Positions 25,389 through 34,542 of a DNA stretch of 45,856 bases are shown in pieces. The stretch is from Deltaproteobacteria bacterium (GTDB lineage Bacteria; Desulfobacterota; Dissulfuribacteria; Dissulfuribacterales; QOAL01), in contig WGBG01000069.1 of NCBI GenBank assembly GCA_015494395.1, positions 1 through 45,856 of the forward strand, in the 5' to 3' direction. The notes beneath the pieces are model-generated. The model searched no databases. It was given only the letters and a program-made list of their open reading frames with translations, and was not told the origin of the DNA. Each line of letters begins with the position of its first letter. Within the stretch, counting starts at the first letter, position 1. A program made the translations under genes and the position numbers.

Positions 25389-25829
25389 CCTAGATTGAGC
25401 GTTTCAAAATCTGGAGTAACTGTTCAGCGTATTGATGTTATAAGGTTGATAATTGGTCTTGTTTTTCCGTTCCGGTGAATAATTTCTTGTTTTTCTAAGG
25501 CTTGCTACGCTAAAATCGCGAAACTCGCTGGTCCCACGCTCAGACAGACACGATTTTCTGGCTCCGCTTCGCCAAGAAAAACTACGAAATTCTTCATAGT
25601 CACTCCAAAATAAAACCAATTATCACGCTGAATAGATACAATCTGGAAAAGTATTTTTTTAATAAAATTTAAAGAAGTTAGACCAATTATAGTTTTCCAG
25701 TTTTGAAACCCTGTGGGATTGCCAGCTTCACTGCATCTCCTTTGTCATCGGTCTTCCCACATAGCCTACTATAGTAGGAAGCCCTCTTTCGCGGATCTGC
25801 AGCAAATCTGAACAATCGCTCAATTTAGG
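25389..25829 (+). mobile_element. MITE-like foldback element, family A, copy A2, split by B3
   Basis: The two halves (25389-25415 and 25648-25829) join to a 209-bp copy of the family at 18632. They are separated by element B3 and the second copy of its 8-bp duplication. Left end CCTAGATTGAGCG is exact; the right end CGCTCAATTTAGG has one change. No matching 5-bp duplication is seen at the flanks, so this copy may be older. Confidence 0.8.
25416..25639 (+). mobile_element. MITE-like foldback element, family B, copy B3, inserted in A2
   Basis: A 224-bp copy of the family at 20849, flanked by the 8-bp duplication AATCTGGA (25408-25415 and 25640-25647). Removing it with one copy of the duplication restores an intact A element. 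This shows it moved by transposition, after A2 was already in place. Confidence 0.9.
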
Positions 25830-25865
25830 CATTAATATTCAGTCAGGAAACCAGCAGGCAACGCT

Positions 25866-27434
25866 TTATTTCCCTCCCTGCCTTGATGCGCTCCCCCAGA
25901 CCCGTGGAAGCCACCGGGCAAGATCCCCTGCAGTCCACCCCCAGGGTCCCCTGGCTGATGCAAGCATATCTCCTGCAAGACCGTGGGCACACACCCCGAT
26001 CCTTGCAGCATCCCACGGTTTATAACCTTGTGCAAGAAGCGCACCAATAATGCCGGAAAGCACATCCCCCATTCCTCCGCTTCCCATGCCGGAATTACCT
26101 GTGAGATTTATGCACGTCCTGCCATCAGGCGCTGCAGTCACTGTCCTTGCCCCCTTGAGCACTACTATTGCGCCAGTAATGCCAGCCAGCCTGCGGGCAG
26201 AGCCAATACGGTCTGACTGTACATCCCTAACACTGCACCCCATTAACCGTGCCATTTCACCCGGATGTGGAGTAAGTATCAGATTGTCATTATCTCCTGT
26301 GCTGAACATATCCATTTCGGAGGCCATTGCAGTCAGGGCGTCTGCATCTGCCACCACTGGCATATCCAGGTCTTTGATTATTGTTATGGTGAAATCCTGT
26401 GTTTCCGGCAGCAGCCCTAGGCCAGGCCCTATAACAGCGGCCTTTTTATTTTCTGCAAAGGAAATTACCTCATCAACAGCCCTTACAGACGGCGTACCTT
26501 CAGAAGTTTCACTGACGCCCAGGGTCATTGACTCTGTAAGTTTGGTTGCAAGGACCGTCCGGGATGATCTGGCACACACAGCAGTTACAAGCCCGGCACC
26601 GGACCTGAGCCCCCCCGCCACAGCAAGGGCGGCTGCACCAGTCTTCCCCTGTGATCCTCCAATAACAAGGAGGTGACCAAATGTCCCCTTGTGACCTGCA
26701 TTCGGACGGGGCATTAAAAGGGCTGCAAATTCATGTCGGCCCATTGCTACACACTCTATTTCTGCATTCTCAACTAAAAAGTCAGGGATACCAATATCAA
26801 TAACGTGCAACTTGCCGGTATGGTCACAGCCGGGCCATGTGACATGACCAATTTTAGGAAGGGCCATGCTGCAGGTAATATCTGCTTTCACAGCAACGCC
26901 AAGCACATGGCCTGTATCTGCCGAAAGCCCGGAGGCAATATCAACAGCTACCACCGGGGCATTGCTCCTGTTCATGTACCGCACAGCCCGGGCAAACCGC
27001 CCCTCAAGGGGTCTTCCAAGGCCGGTACCAAAAAGCGCATCCACTATGACACCAGCATTTTCAAAGGATGCACCCCTGTCAAGCAGAGTCTCTTCCGAGG
27101 CACAAACTGCAAGAGGAATGCGCAGCTGTTTAATAATCTCAAGATTAACAAGCGCATCTCCTTTAAACTTTTCTTCCACTGCAAGGCAGATAACCTCTGC
27201 CCTGAAACCTGCCTGCACAAGGTGTCGGGCAATCACAAATCCGTCACCGCCATTATTACCAGGCCCTGCAACGATGAGCGCGCCTCTGCCTGAAAGCTCG
27301 GCATGATATTGACTCATAATGACCTGGGCAGTTCCCCTGCCTGCATTTTCCATGAGTATCAGGCCGTGAATTCCTATCTCCTCTATTGTCTTTCTGTCAA
27401 GCGCCTGCATCTGTGCTGCGGTAACAACCTTCAT
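25866..27434 (-). CDS. nnr: Bifunctional NAD(P)H-hydrate epimerase / ADP-dependent dehydratase
   Basis: A 522-residue fusion that repairs damaged NAD(P)H. The N-terminal epimerase (NnrE/YjeF-N) has MENAGRGTA and AGPGNNGGDGFVIARHL. The C-terminal dehydratase (NnrD/carbohydrate-kinase-like) has LTPHPGEMARLMG and SGMGSGGMGDVLSGIIGALLAQG with the catalytic Asp. The frame is open a little further to a GTG at 27455, but I prefer the ATG at 27432-27434 (MKVVTAAQ), since family members begin here and AGAGG lies upstream. The longer reading would run into a truncated family B element at 27457. Confidence 0.94.
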   Translation of the reverse strand: MKVVTAAQMQALDRKTIEEIGIHGLILMENAGRGTAQVIMSQYHAELSGRGALIVAGPGNNGGDGFVIARHLVQAGFRAEVICLAVEEKFKGDALVNLEIIKQLRIPLAVCASEETLLDRGASFENAGVIVDALFGTGLGRPLEGRFARAVRYMNRSNAPVVAVDIASGLSADTGHVLGVAVKADITCSMALPKIGHVTWPGCDHTGKLHVIDIGIPDFLVENAEIECVAMGRHEFAALLMPRPNAGHKGTFGHLLVIGGSQGKTGAAALAVAGGLRSGAGLVTAVCARSSRTVLATKLTESMTLGVSETSEGTPSVRAVDEVISFAENKKAAVIGPGLGLLPETQDFTITIIKDLDMPVVADADALTAMASEMDMFSTGDNDNLILTPHPGEMARLMGCSVRDVQSDRIGSARRLAGITGAIVVLKGARTVTAAPDGRTCINLTGNSGMGSGGMGDVLSGIIGALLAQGYKPWDAARIGVCAHGLAGDMLASARGPWGWTAGDLARWLPRVWGSASRQGGK

Positions 27435-27456
27435 GTTTCTGTTTCCTCTTTTCACC

Positions 27457-27517
27457 GTATCTATTCAGCATGGTCTATGGTCTTGTTTTGGAGTGACTTT
27501 GAATAATTTCGTATTTC
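27457..27517 (-). mobile_element. Truncated family B element (one end only)
   Basis: GTATCTATTCAGC, then GGTCTTGTTTTGGAGTGACT and GAATAATTTCGTA, match the right end of family B elements read in reverse. Similarity stops near 27517 and no left end is found, so it is a remnant about 60 bases long, inverted relative to the four full copies. It directly abuts the nnr start. Confidence 0.65.
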
Positions 27518-27791
27518 CATCCCTGATTTTAACACATTGCCCACTCAAAACGCTACATCCCCTTATCATCTTCCAGCTGCTCCACCAGCCCCACCATTCA
27601 GAGCATCACTATAACCATCTGAAATTACTTTAAACACCACCCTACATCGCCCCTGCATACCAGCCCATCCGTACCATGCATCACCCCATATCAGCTTTTT
27701 ATTCAGGACATGCGTGGATATTTTGTTTGACAAAGAGAGCGGGGATTTATCCCCATGCCGGAAACTAAAAAATGAAAAAAGGAGAAGCATC

Positions 27792-28289
27792 ATGAAAAAA
27801 AAGACAAGTATCAAGACAATGGTCGGATTCATCACTGTTGTTTGTGCAACTGCAATGCTGTGCCTTCCCAATGGCTCAACAGCAGCGGACAATGCCACTA
27901 AAGGTGCGCAGAAGGTACCGGAAACAGTTGACATCAACCTCCAGAAGCAGTGCCCCTCAATACCGGGGCTGCCTGCTGACAAAAAGGATGTGAAAGGCTT
28001 TACCCATGAAAAACATGCCATCCAGTACCTTTTAGGTAAGGAGAAATTTTCAAAATATCACTATACAGACCAGTTTACCTGTACTGCTTGCCATACAGAA
28101 GCCAAATCACAAGAGGCAATAACAGAAGATGGCATGTGTGCATCAATACAGGAAGAACTTGAAAAGGCCGGTGGCGCCCAGAAGATGTCCAAGTTCTTTC
28201 ACAATACATGCAAGAAATGCCATGCAGCAATGAAAAAGGCTGGTGAAAAGACCGGTCCTACAAGCTGCAAAGGATGTCATAAAAGATAA
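27792..28289 (+). CDS. Triheme class III (c3/c7-like) cytochrome c, periplasmic
   Basis: A 165-residue protein with a signal peptide (MKKKTSIKTMVGFITVVCAT... ending near STAADN). The mature part has three CxxCH sites: CTACH, CKKCH and CKGCH. The early FTHEKHAIQYL (distal His) matches the GFxHxxH start of cytochrome c3-type proteins, and further His residues in KYHYTDQ and FFHNTC can serve as axial ligands. AAGGAG lies 7 bases before the ATG; a longer open frame upstream has no ribosome site. Such cytochromes carry electrons from periplasmic hydrogenases or formate dehydrogenases to membrane complexes such as DsrMKJOP; that link here is inference. A fourth heme site is not seen. The next gene may be cotranscribed. 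Confidence 0.85.
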   Translation: MKKKTSIKTMVGFITVVCATAMLCLPNGSTAADNATKGAQKVPETVDINLQKQCPSIPGLPADKKDVKGFTHEKHAIQYLLGKEKFSKYHYTDQFTCTACHTEAKSQEAITEDGMCASIQEELEKAGGAQKMSKFFHNTCKKCHAAMKKAGEKTGPTSCKGCHKR

Positions 28290-28390
28290 TGCCAAATGGC
28301 ACTATTAACCAGATAACCAGAAAAGTTGCTTGGAGCATCTGGGCACAAAGCAGCTCCTCCATTCAATAGAACACCAAAAAGGAGAACACC

Positions 28391-28861
28391 ATGAAAAAGA
28401 ATCTATCCACCATTACAGCACTATGTATCGCCCTTATAGTAGCAGCAGGTTCAGTTTATGCTGCCAGGATCAAGGCCAATGTTACCTCCGTAGCCTCAAA
28501 CCACGATGAGGTCTGTGCCGGTGTCACACAGCTTGCAGGCACGGATGCCAAAAACTGCACGGTTAAAGACGATGTGACAGGGGCAGTAATCCTTGAGGCA
28601 GGCAAAAAGCTCTCGCTCAAGGAAGGACAGGATGTGATTCTCAAGGCAAAGGGTACCGGCAAGGTCATGGCAAAGGTTGCCGCTGTCATAAAGGCAGGTG
28701 ATGACATAAGTGCCCTTGAAAAGACTGAAAATGGCGCAATTATCGTTAAGGGTAAAAAGGGATGCATAGCAGTAATAGTGCCTGAGAAACCCTTCGCTCC
28801 TGAAAATGGCGCAAAGGTTACCATCAAGACCAAGCAGACACAGACTGTAGAAGGCTGTTAA
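28391..28861 (+). CDS. Small exported protein of unknown function downstream of triheme cytochrome
   Basis: A 156-residue protein with a signal peptide (LSTITALCIALIVAAGSVYA, residues 5-24) and AAGGAG before the ATG. The mature part is mainly beta-strand-like and Lys/Val/Ala rich (VILKAKGTGKVMAKVAAVIKAG, VKGKKGCIAVIV) with four Cys at widely spaced sites, including the last residue. I do not recognise the family. It follows the cytochrome by 101 bases without an obvious terminator between and ends at a strong terminator, so both genes probably share a transcript. A role beside the cytochrome in the periplasm is only inferred from position. Confidence 0.7.
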   Translation: MKKNLSTITALCIALIVAAGSVYAARIKANVTSVASNHDEVCAGVTQLAGTDAKNCTVKDDVTGAVILEAGKKLSLKEGQDVILKAKGTGKVMAKVAAVIKAGDDISALEKTENGAIIVKGKKGCIAVIVPEKPFAPENGAKVTIKTKQTQTVEGC

Positions 28862-28902
28862 ACATCTGCCATTCAATCTCCCTCTCCTTCACCTCCTGAT
28901 GT

Positions 28903-28939
28903 AAGGGGATGCGGCTTTACAGGCGCATCCCCTTTTTTT
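28903..28939 (+). terminator. Intrinsic terminator after cytochrome/exported-protein pair
   Basis: An 11-bp stem (28903-28913 with 28924-28934, AAGGGGATGCG) has a 10-base loop and is followed by T7. Confidence 0.9.
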
Positions 28940-29005
28940 AATTGTTACCTTGTGATAAACTGTAGACACTAGATCGTTCCATCCACATCAGAGGGGAATT
29001 GCACC

Positions 29006-30271
29006 ATGCGTGATACACTTGCAATGATTCTTGCAGGCGGAATTGGCAGCAGGCTTAACATACTTGTAAAGGAAAGGGCAAAGCCTGCTGTCCCCTTTGG
29101 AGGGATTTTCAGAATCATAGATTTTGCATTGTCCAATGTCATGAACTCCGGCCTTACCCAGGTGGCTGTACTTACGCAGTACAAACCCCTCTCTCTCATG
29201 AGGCATATTGGTGACGGCTCTGCATGGGATTTTGTTGGAAGGACCCGGGGAGTAAAAATTCTCCCGCCGCGCACAGGGGAAAAGGACTCTGACTGGTACA
29301 AAGGCACTGCTGATGCAGTGCGCCAGAATATTGATTTCATAGAAGCCCGCCCCTCACAGGATGTACTGATACTTTCAGGAGATCACATTTACTTCATGGA
29401 CTACAAGGACATGGTACGCCACCACCGGGAAGTTGGCGCAAAGGTGACAGTTGCCATGATGACAGTGCCCTGGGAACAGACCTCCCAGTTTGGAATAGGC
29501 ATTATTGACAGCCACGGACGCATTGTTGAATGGGAGGAAAAGCCTGAACAGGCCCGGTCAAACCTTGCATCAATGGGTATTTATGTCTTTGATACCGTTT
29601 ACCTTCTGGAATCCCTCAAAGCCACCAGGGAGGTGGATTTTGGCCATCACGTAATTCCAAAGGCAATGGCAGACGGCGAGCTGTACAGCTATATTTTTAA
29701 TGGTTACTGGCGGGATGTAGGCACCATAAGCTCCCTGTGGGATACCAATATGGACATGATACGCCCAAATGCCCGTATTGATGCCGAGGGCTGGGGAATA
29801 GTAACCAACGTTGAGGCGGATGGGCTTCCGTACGACAGGGAACCGGCGCGCATACTTCCAGGAGCCACGGTAAATAGCTCCGCACTTGCGCCTGGATGCA
29901 TAATCTCAGGCCATGTGGAAAATTCCGTACTCTCTCCAGGGGTAGTAGTGGAAAAGGGGGCAACAGTACGGGACAGTGTAATCATGCATAACTCATGGAT
30001 TGCAAAGAACGCACTGGTACACCGTACGGTTTGTGACAAGTATGTCTATTTTGGGGAAAATTCCTCTGTAGGCATAGGGGATGCCTCTGTAATCAACAGG
30101 GAGTTTCCCAAACACCTTTATGCAGGGCTTACCCTGATCGGTAAAAGGGCAGAGGTGCCTGAAAATGCAAAGGTTGGCACAAACTGTGTGGTCTTTCCAA
30201 GGACAACCCGGGACCTGTGGCCATCCCTGGGAAACCTTGAAGACGGCGAATCTTTAATCGGAAAGGCTTGA
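29006..30271 (+). CDS. glgC: Glucose-1-phosphate adenylyltransferase GlgC
   Basis: A 421-residue enzyme that makes ADP-glucose, the first committed step of glycogen synthesis. Clear family marks are the nucleotide-binding start LAMILAGGIGSRL, KPAVPFGG, the FALSNVMNSG segment, and LILSGDHIYFMDY. The C-terminal half has the hexapeptide-type left-handed beta-helix repeats (SVIMHNSWIAKNALVHRTV). The length agrees with the family. The stop runs 18 bases into the end of the convergent LD-carboxypeptidase gene. No other glycogen gene lies in the window. Confidence 0.95.
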   Translation: MRDTLAMILAGGIGSRLNILVKERAKPAVPFGGIFRIIDFALSNVMNSGLTQVAVLTQYKPLSLMRHIGDGSAWDFVGRTRGVKILPPRTGEKDSDWYKGTADAVRQNIDFIEARPSQDVLILSGDHIYFMDYKDMVRHHREVGAKVTVAMMTVPWEQTSQFGIGIIDSHGRIVEWEEKPEQARSNLASMGIYVFDTVYLLESLKATREVDFGHHVIPKAMADGELYSYIFNGYWRDVGTISSLWDTNMDMIRPNARIDAEGWGIVTNVEADGLPYDREPARILPGATVNSSALAPGCIISGHVENSVLSPGVVVEKGATVRDSVIMHNSWIAKNALVHRTVCDKYVYFGENSSVGIGDASVINREFPKHLYAGLTLIGKRAEVPENAKVGTNCVVFPRTTRDLWPSLGNLEDGESLIGKA

Positions 30272-31162
30272 GCCCAGGGGCCGTAAAATCCCTGCCTCAA
30301 GCTCATATATACCGCCAAGCATCAGGGGCATATTACGGCTTCCATGCCCAGCAGGAAAACCGGATGCAACAGGCACACCCAGGCCACCAAGACGGTCTTC
30401 AAACAGTGCTTCAAGCTCCCCGTTCCCTGCCCCGGCCTTGCTGAACTCTCCCAGCACTATGCCGTTGACATTCCGTAACCTTCCACTCTGGAGCAGATGG
30501 GTAAGCATCCTGTCAATCCGGTAAAGAGGCTCATTGACATCTTCGAGTAACAGGATAGAGTCCTGCCATAGAGGCTCCCAGGGGGTCCCAACAAGATGAC
30601 ACAGGGTGGCAAGATTTCCTCCAGCAAGCCTGCCTGTGACTGTGCCACCGTCTGCAACAATCCTATCTCCGGAAAGTTCAGGCAAAATTCCTTTAAGAAG
30701 AAAGTCCCACAGTGCCTTACGTGATAGGGCATCTGTATTTTCCAATGTACATAGCATGGGGGCATGAAGCGTCTTTACGCCAACACGGTTCAATGCGGCG
30801 TGAAGGCAGGTTACATCACTAAACCCTGCCACAAGAGGTGCATCCGCAGCAACCAGGCTGTCCCAGTCAACCCTGTCCAGCCACCTGAGGATACCGTATC
30901 CACCACGGACTGCCCACAACATCTTCACAGAACTTGAATGGAACAGCCGGGAAAATCTCCGGGCCTGAAACTCATCACTTTCGGCAAGCCACGGGAAGGG
31001 TGAATCTGATTCGGATTTGAGGGAGAATTCTGACAGCATGGAAAAAACCTGAGGGGCCTCCTGTGTAATAATCTCAAGCCCGCTACGGGCAGGCCCTTCG
31101 CGAGGTGGCCCGGACGGGGCAAAAAGGACGATATCCGCAGATGTTTTTTCAGCAATAGTCAT
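30254..31162 (-). CDS. LD-carboxypeptidase (peptidase family S66)
   Basis: A 302-residue cytoplasmic Ser peptidase that removes the terminal D-Ala from murein tetrapeptides during peptidoglycan recycling. The S66 triad is present: Ser in VAGFSDVT (S115), Glu in LLLEDVNEPLYRIDRM (E207) and His in PAGHGSRNMP (H273). Also seen are FAPSGPP and WAVRGGYG, both typical. No signal peptide. It overlaps glgC tail to tail by 18 bases, so no terminator separates the two converging genes. The family assignment is firm; whether it is LdcA itself or a microcin-immunity-type MccF relative is less so, but recycling fits NagZ nearby. Confidence 0.9.
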   Translation of the reverse strand: MTIAEKTSADIVLFAPSGPPREGPARSGLEIITQEAPQVFSMLSEFSLKSESDSPFPWLAESDEFQARRFSRLFHSSSVKMLWAVRGGYGILRWLDRVDWDSLVAADAPLVAGFSDVTCLHAALNRVGVKTLHAPMLCTLENTDALSRKALWDFLLKGILPELSGDRIVADGGTVTGRLAGGNLATLCHLVGTPWEPLWQDSILLLEDVNEPLYRIDRMLTHLLQSGRLRNVNGIVLGEFSKAGAGNGELEALFEDRLGGLGVPVASGFPAGHGSRNMPLMLGGIYELEAGILRPLGSSLSD

Positions 31163-31202
31163 CAGGTTGACATTCCGAAAGCTATAATTATTGTATTTAT
31201 TC

Positions 31203-31222
31203 AGCCATGGGCACGCATGGCT
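31203..31222. promoter_or_regulatory. Perfect inverted repeat upstream of the DnaJ-like gene
   Basis: AGCCATG, 6 bases, CATGGCT: a perfect 7-bp palindrome ending 27 bases before the ATG. It is not the CIRCE heat-shock operator sequence. It could be an operator or a small hairpin in the mRNA leader. Confidence 0.3.
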
Positions 31223-31249
31223 AAAAAGGGATAAAACGGTATAAGAATC

Positions 31250-32227
31250 ATGGGTACAAACAAAGATTACTACAAAGTCCTTGGTGTATCAAAAAATGCA
31301 TCACAGGAAGAGATAAAAAAGGCTTTCAGAAAGCTGGCTGTCAAATATCACCCTGACAAAAACAAGGGCGACAAGGTTGCTGAAGAAAAATTCAAAGAGA
31401 TTAACGAGGCATACGCCGTACTGAGCGATCCGGAGAAGAAAAAACAGTACGACACCTTTGGTTCAAGCGAATTTCACCGGAGGTACAGCCAGGAGGACAT
31501 ATTCCGCAATGCTGATTTCAGCTCCATTTTCCGCGATCTTGGTATGGGCGGCGACATTTTCAACATATTTTTTGGCGGGTCTGCAGGCCCGCATGCCAGA
31601 ACTGGCGGCGCCTCATTTGAAGACCTCTTCAGCGGAGGTTTCCATCAGGGTGGCGGAAGCTGCGGTGGTGGCTGCCACTCAGGGGCAGGTTCCCACTTTT
31701 ATCAGCCGCAACCCAAAGGACAGGATGTCATACTTGACATGACACTCACCCCCAGGGAACTGCTTGAAGGGGGCAAAAAGATTATCTCGCTCCAGACAGG
31801 GGGCGTTCAGGAAAAGATCTCTGTTAACATCCCAAAAGGGATAACCGAGGGGAAAAAGATAAGGGTTGCCGGCAAGGGGACTCCTGGCCCGGGAGGCAGA
31901 GGTGACCTGTACCTGAGAATTCATGTGGCAGCAGGCCCTGGCTTCCGTGTAAAGGGTAATGATGTAGAAACGGACCTTTTCATCCCGTTCTCTGAGGCAT
32001 GTCTTGGCACAAAGGCCCAGGTACAGACCATAGACGGCGGGTCTGTAAAACTGAAGATCCCGGCGGGAACCCGTTGCGGACAGAAGATGCGCCTGAAAAA
32101 CAAGGGTCTCCCAACTTCCACTGGCGGAAGGGGAGATCATTACGTGCGTGTCATGGTGGATGTGCCAGGAAAGCTCAACAGGGAACAGAAAAAACTCATA
32201 AAGGCACTAAAGGAAGCCGGGTTATAA
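31250..32227 (+). CDS. DnaJ-like co-chaperone without canonical zinc finger (CbpA type)
   Basis: A 325-residue protein. The J domain is complete with HPD at 34-36 (KYHPDKN). A Gly/Phe-rich linker follows ([12 protein letters not shown]), and then, in place of the four CxxCxGxG repeats of DnaJ, only a short Cys/Gly/His piece, [11 protein letters not shown]. The C-terminal substrate-binding domains are normal ([38 protein letters not shown]). It stimulates DnaK and binds unfolded proteins in the cytoplasm. A perfect inverted repeat stands 27 bases before the start and a bidirectional terminator follows. The residual Cys-Gly-His cluster is unusual for CbpA. Confidence 0.92.
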   Translation: MGTNKDYYKVLGVSKNASQEEIKKAFRKLAVKYHPDKNKGDKVAEEKFKEINEAYAVLSDPEKKKQYDTFGSSEFHRRYSQEDIFRNADFSSIFRDLGMGGDIFNIFFGGSAGPHARTGGASFEDLFSGGFHQGGGSCGGGCHSGAGSHFYQPQPKGQDVILDMTLTPRELLEGGKKIISLQTGGVQEKISVNIPKGITEGKKIRVAGKGTPGPGGRGDLYLRIHVAAGPGFRVKGNDVETDLFIPFSEACLGTKAQVQTIDGGSVKLKIPAGTRCGQKMRLKNKGLPTSTGGRGDHYVRVMVDVPGKLNREQKKLIKALKEAGL

Positions 32228-32276
32228 AGAGACGAGGAATCCTCCAAAACAGCTTTTTAACAACCACCAAGCGCAA

Positions 32277-32315
32277 AAAAAGGGGTAGTGAGCAAAAAAC
32301 TCACTGCCCCTTTTT
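32277..32315. terminator. Bidirectional intrinsic terminator between DnaJ-like gene and ppiD
   Basis: GGGG and GTGAG (32282-32292) pair with CTCAC and CCCC (32300-32310), with a TA/TG mismatch between, A tract before and T5 after. The loop is A-rich. The A and T tracts let it act for both converging genes. Confidence 0.88.
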
Positions 32316-32360
32316 AACTATTCCGCTATTTTTAAGCTGTTGTTAAGCCGCTTTCAAATG

Positions 32361-34259
32361 TTAAAAGTTCTTAAAGGTCTTTGATACCTGTATTTCAGCC
32401 TGCTCCCTTGCGTGTTTGAGCCAGTTTTCAAAAACACTCTTCTGCTTTTCCTGGAGAATTTTGACAGATATCTCCTTCTTTGCCTCTTCAAACCCCTTCA
32501 TGTCAGCATCCTTTGCCTGCTTGAAGGCAAGGATAAAAAAGGAGTTGCCGCTTTCCAGCACATCATCAGGATTTATCTTGCCGGAATAGAGGCTTAATGA
32601 GGCCCTTGCCACAGGTCCCGGAAGCTTGCCGTTGGCAGCCTGATCAGTGCGCTTGAAAAATCCGGTTTCCTGAACAGTGCAGTTTCCATCCTTGCAGATT
32701 GACTCAATACCACCCTTCTTTGCCTGCTCAAGCATCAACCGGGCCTTTTCTCGGCAGAGCTGTTTTGCCTTATCCTTTATATATGCCTGACGCACCCTGT
32801 CCTTGACTGCCTCAAACGCAGGTATATAGGGCGCCTTTTTCTCTGTTACCTCGGCTATCATCACGCCCTCTGGCACATCAAGCAGTGATGTGAGCTCTCC
32901 CTTGGAAAGGGCAAAGATATTATTCAGCAGCTCAGGATCTCTGCCAAGCACCGCAGGAGGTGAGCTCTTTGAAAACATTGGTGTGGTCTTTAAGGACAGG
33001 CCTGATGCCTTGGCAAAATCTTCAAGGCTTCCCATCTGGATAATTTCATCATAAGCGGCATTTGCTCTGTCCCAAACCACCTTGTTGGCCTTTTGCCGGG
33101 CAAGGCGTTTTTTAATCTCTTCCTTAACCTCTTCAAGAGGCTGGGTGTGTTCTGGCTTAATATCCTCAAGCAGGATTATATGCCAGCCAAAACGGGTACG
33201 AACCGGATCACTTACCTCTCCCTTTTTCATACTGAATGCCTTGTCAGCAAAGGGCTTGACCATGGTATTACGGGTAAAGTAACCAAGCTCTCCACCCTTC
33301 TGGCCAGAGCCCGGATCTTCTGAGAACTCTTTTGCCACTTCCGCAAAATCAGCACCATTTTTGATTTTTGCAAGGACAGCCTCAGCCTTCTTCTTTTTGG
33401 CCTGCACCTCCTGGTCAGAGGCATTTTCAGGGACCTTGATCAGTATGTGGCGTGCCCTGCGCTGCTCGTCCTTATGATAATCCTGCTTATGCTCCTCATA
33501 CCACTGGGTGATTTCCGCGTCTGTAACATTTGAATCCCTCTCTGCAGATGCAATATCAAAGAGCAGGTAGGAAAGCTGTATCTGTGGAGCAGTGCGGTAC
33601 TGTGCACTGTGTGCATCAAACCACTGGGTTAACTCCTCATCTGTGTATTTTACTTCGGGCTCACACTGGGAAGAATCAACCTTTACAAAGGCGATATTGA
33701 TTTCCTGGTTTTTATACCGATAATGCTCTTTTGCCTCGGTATCAGGCACAGCAAGCCCTGCGCCAAGCATTGCCCTTAGCTTTTCCATGAGCAGTGTCTC
33801 CCTGACCTGGTTTTCAAAACCTGCAGGGGTAAGCCTTGCATTTCTGAGGGCACTTTCATAGGCACGCCTGTCAAAAACACCGTTTACCTTGAATACAGGA
33901 ATGCCAAGGATTGCCTGCTGAACCTCCTGATCACTGACCCTGATGCCCATTTCCGCTGCCTTCTGCCGGATGAGGGCCTTGTTAATCAGGTTGTCAAGCA
34001 CCTGCTGCTTGATGTTAAGCTGTTTCAGCATGCTTTCAGGTATGCTGCCCCCGAACATCTTGCTGTACTGTTCCAGGGTCTGGTTATACTCATACTGAAA
34101 GGTTTCGGTCATAATCTTTTCGCCGTTAACCTTGGCAACTACGTCCATCCTCTGGGAGCGGAAACTTCCCACGCCCCAGAATATGAATACTATCACTATC
34201 GCGCCCAGGAGAAATTTAATCATCCATGAACTGGCGCCCTTGCGAATAAAATCAAGCAT
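32361..34259 (-). CDS. ppiD: PpiD-type periplasmic folding factor (SurA_N plus parvulin domain)
   Basis: A 632-residue inner-membrane-anchored peptidyl-prolyl isomerase/chaperone. The N-terminus carries one membrane helix (MIKFLLGAIVIVFIFWGVGSF, about residues 13-33), typical of PpiD rather than SurA. A SurA_N-like region follows (VAKVNGEKIMTETFQYEYNQ) to about residue 240. The parvulin domain is at about 265-360 (RRARHILIKVP, DPGSGQKGGELGYF, RTRFGWHIILLED). The C-terminal domain is chaperone-like. PpiD helps newly exported proteins fold as they leave the Sec translocon. It ends at a terminator shared with the DnaJ-like gene; element D lies upstream. Confidence 0.93.
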   Translation of the reverse strand: MLDFIRKGASSWMIKFLLGAIVIVFIFWGVGSFRSQRMDVVAKVNGEKIMTETFQYEYNQTLEQYSKMFGGSIPESMLKQLNIKQQVLDNLINKALIRQKAAEMGIRVSDQEVQQAILGIPVFKVNGVFDRRAYESALRNARLTPAGFENQVRETLLMEKLRAMLGAGLAVPDTEAKEHYRYKNQEINIAFVKVDSSQCEPEVKYTDEELTQWFDAHSAQYRTAPQIQLSYLLFDIASAERDSNVTDAEITQWYEEHKQDYHKDEQRRARHILIKVPENASDQEVQAKKKKAEAVLAKIKNGADFAEVAKEFSEDPGSGQKGGELGYFTRNTMVKPFADKAFSMKKGEVSDPVRTRFGWHIILLEDIKPEHTQPLEEVKEEIKKRLARQKANKVVWDRANAAYDEIIQMGSLEDFAKASGLSLKTTPMFSKSSPPAVLGRDPELLNNIFALSKGELTSLLDVPEGVMIAEVTEKKAPYIPAFEAVKDRVRQAYIKDKAKQLCREKARLMLEQAKKGGIESICKDGNCTVQETGFFKRTDQAANGKLPGPVARASLSLYSGKINPDDVLESGNSFFILAFKQAKDADMKGFEEAKKEISVKILQEKQKSVFENWLKHAREQAEIQVSKTFKNF

Positions 34260-34333
34260 GTCGTCTTCCTGTATTCAGTGTTTTTGTCTGGATTACCCCT
34301 GAGTCATGCCGGGCAGTTACTGCAATGTTTAGG

Positions 34334-34542
34334 CCTAAATCCTGCAATTGGCAAGTTTGCCGGAGCTGCAAGGCATCAAGGACGCAGACGTATTAGCATA
34401 CTTCAAGTCCTTGATAACGCAGCAGATTTGGCAAAATTGCCAATCCCGAAGGGCAAGAAAATAAACCTACGTTACAAAGCCGTAATTATTTGTTTGTACG
34501 GGCTAAATATTTTTTCTTCATTTTCGAAGTGCAGGATTTAGG
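34334..34542. mobile_element. MITE-like foldback element, family D (same size as family A)
   Basis: A 209-bp non-coding element with perfect 13-bp inverted ends (CCTAAATCCTGCA / TGCAGGATTTAGG). Flanks are TTAGG and TTAGA, nearly a 5-bp duplication. Within it ATTGGCAAGTTTGCC and ATCAAGGAC pair with GTCCTTGAT and GGCAAAATTGCCAAT. Size, CCTARAT ends and the block CCCTTCGGGATTG (reverse strand) recall family A, but most of the sequence differs. It abuts the stop codon of the GltD-like gene. Confidence 0.65.

Noticed and set aside
31203-31222. CIRCE heat-shock operator before the DnaJ-like gene
   Set aside because: The palindrome AGCCATG-N6-CATGGCT does not match TTAGCACTC-N9-GAGTGCTAA; it is listed only as an inverted repeat.
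34278-34541. 87-codon open frame across element D
   Set aside because: It runs through the foldback element and resembles no protein.
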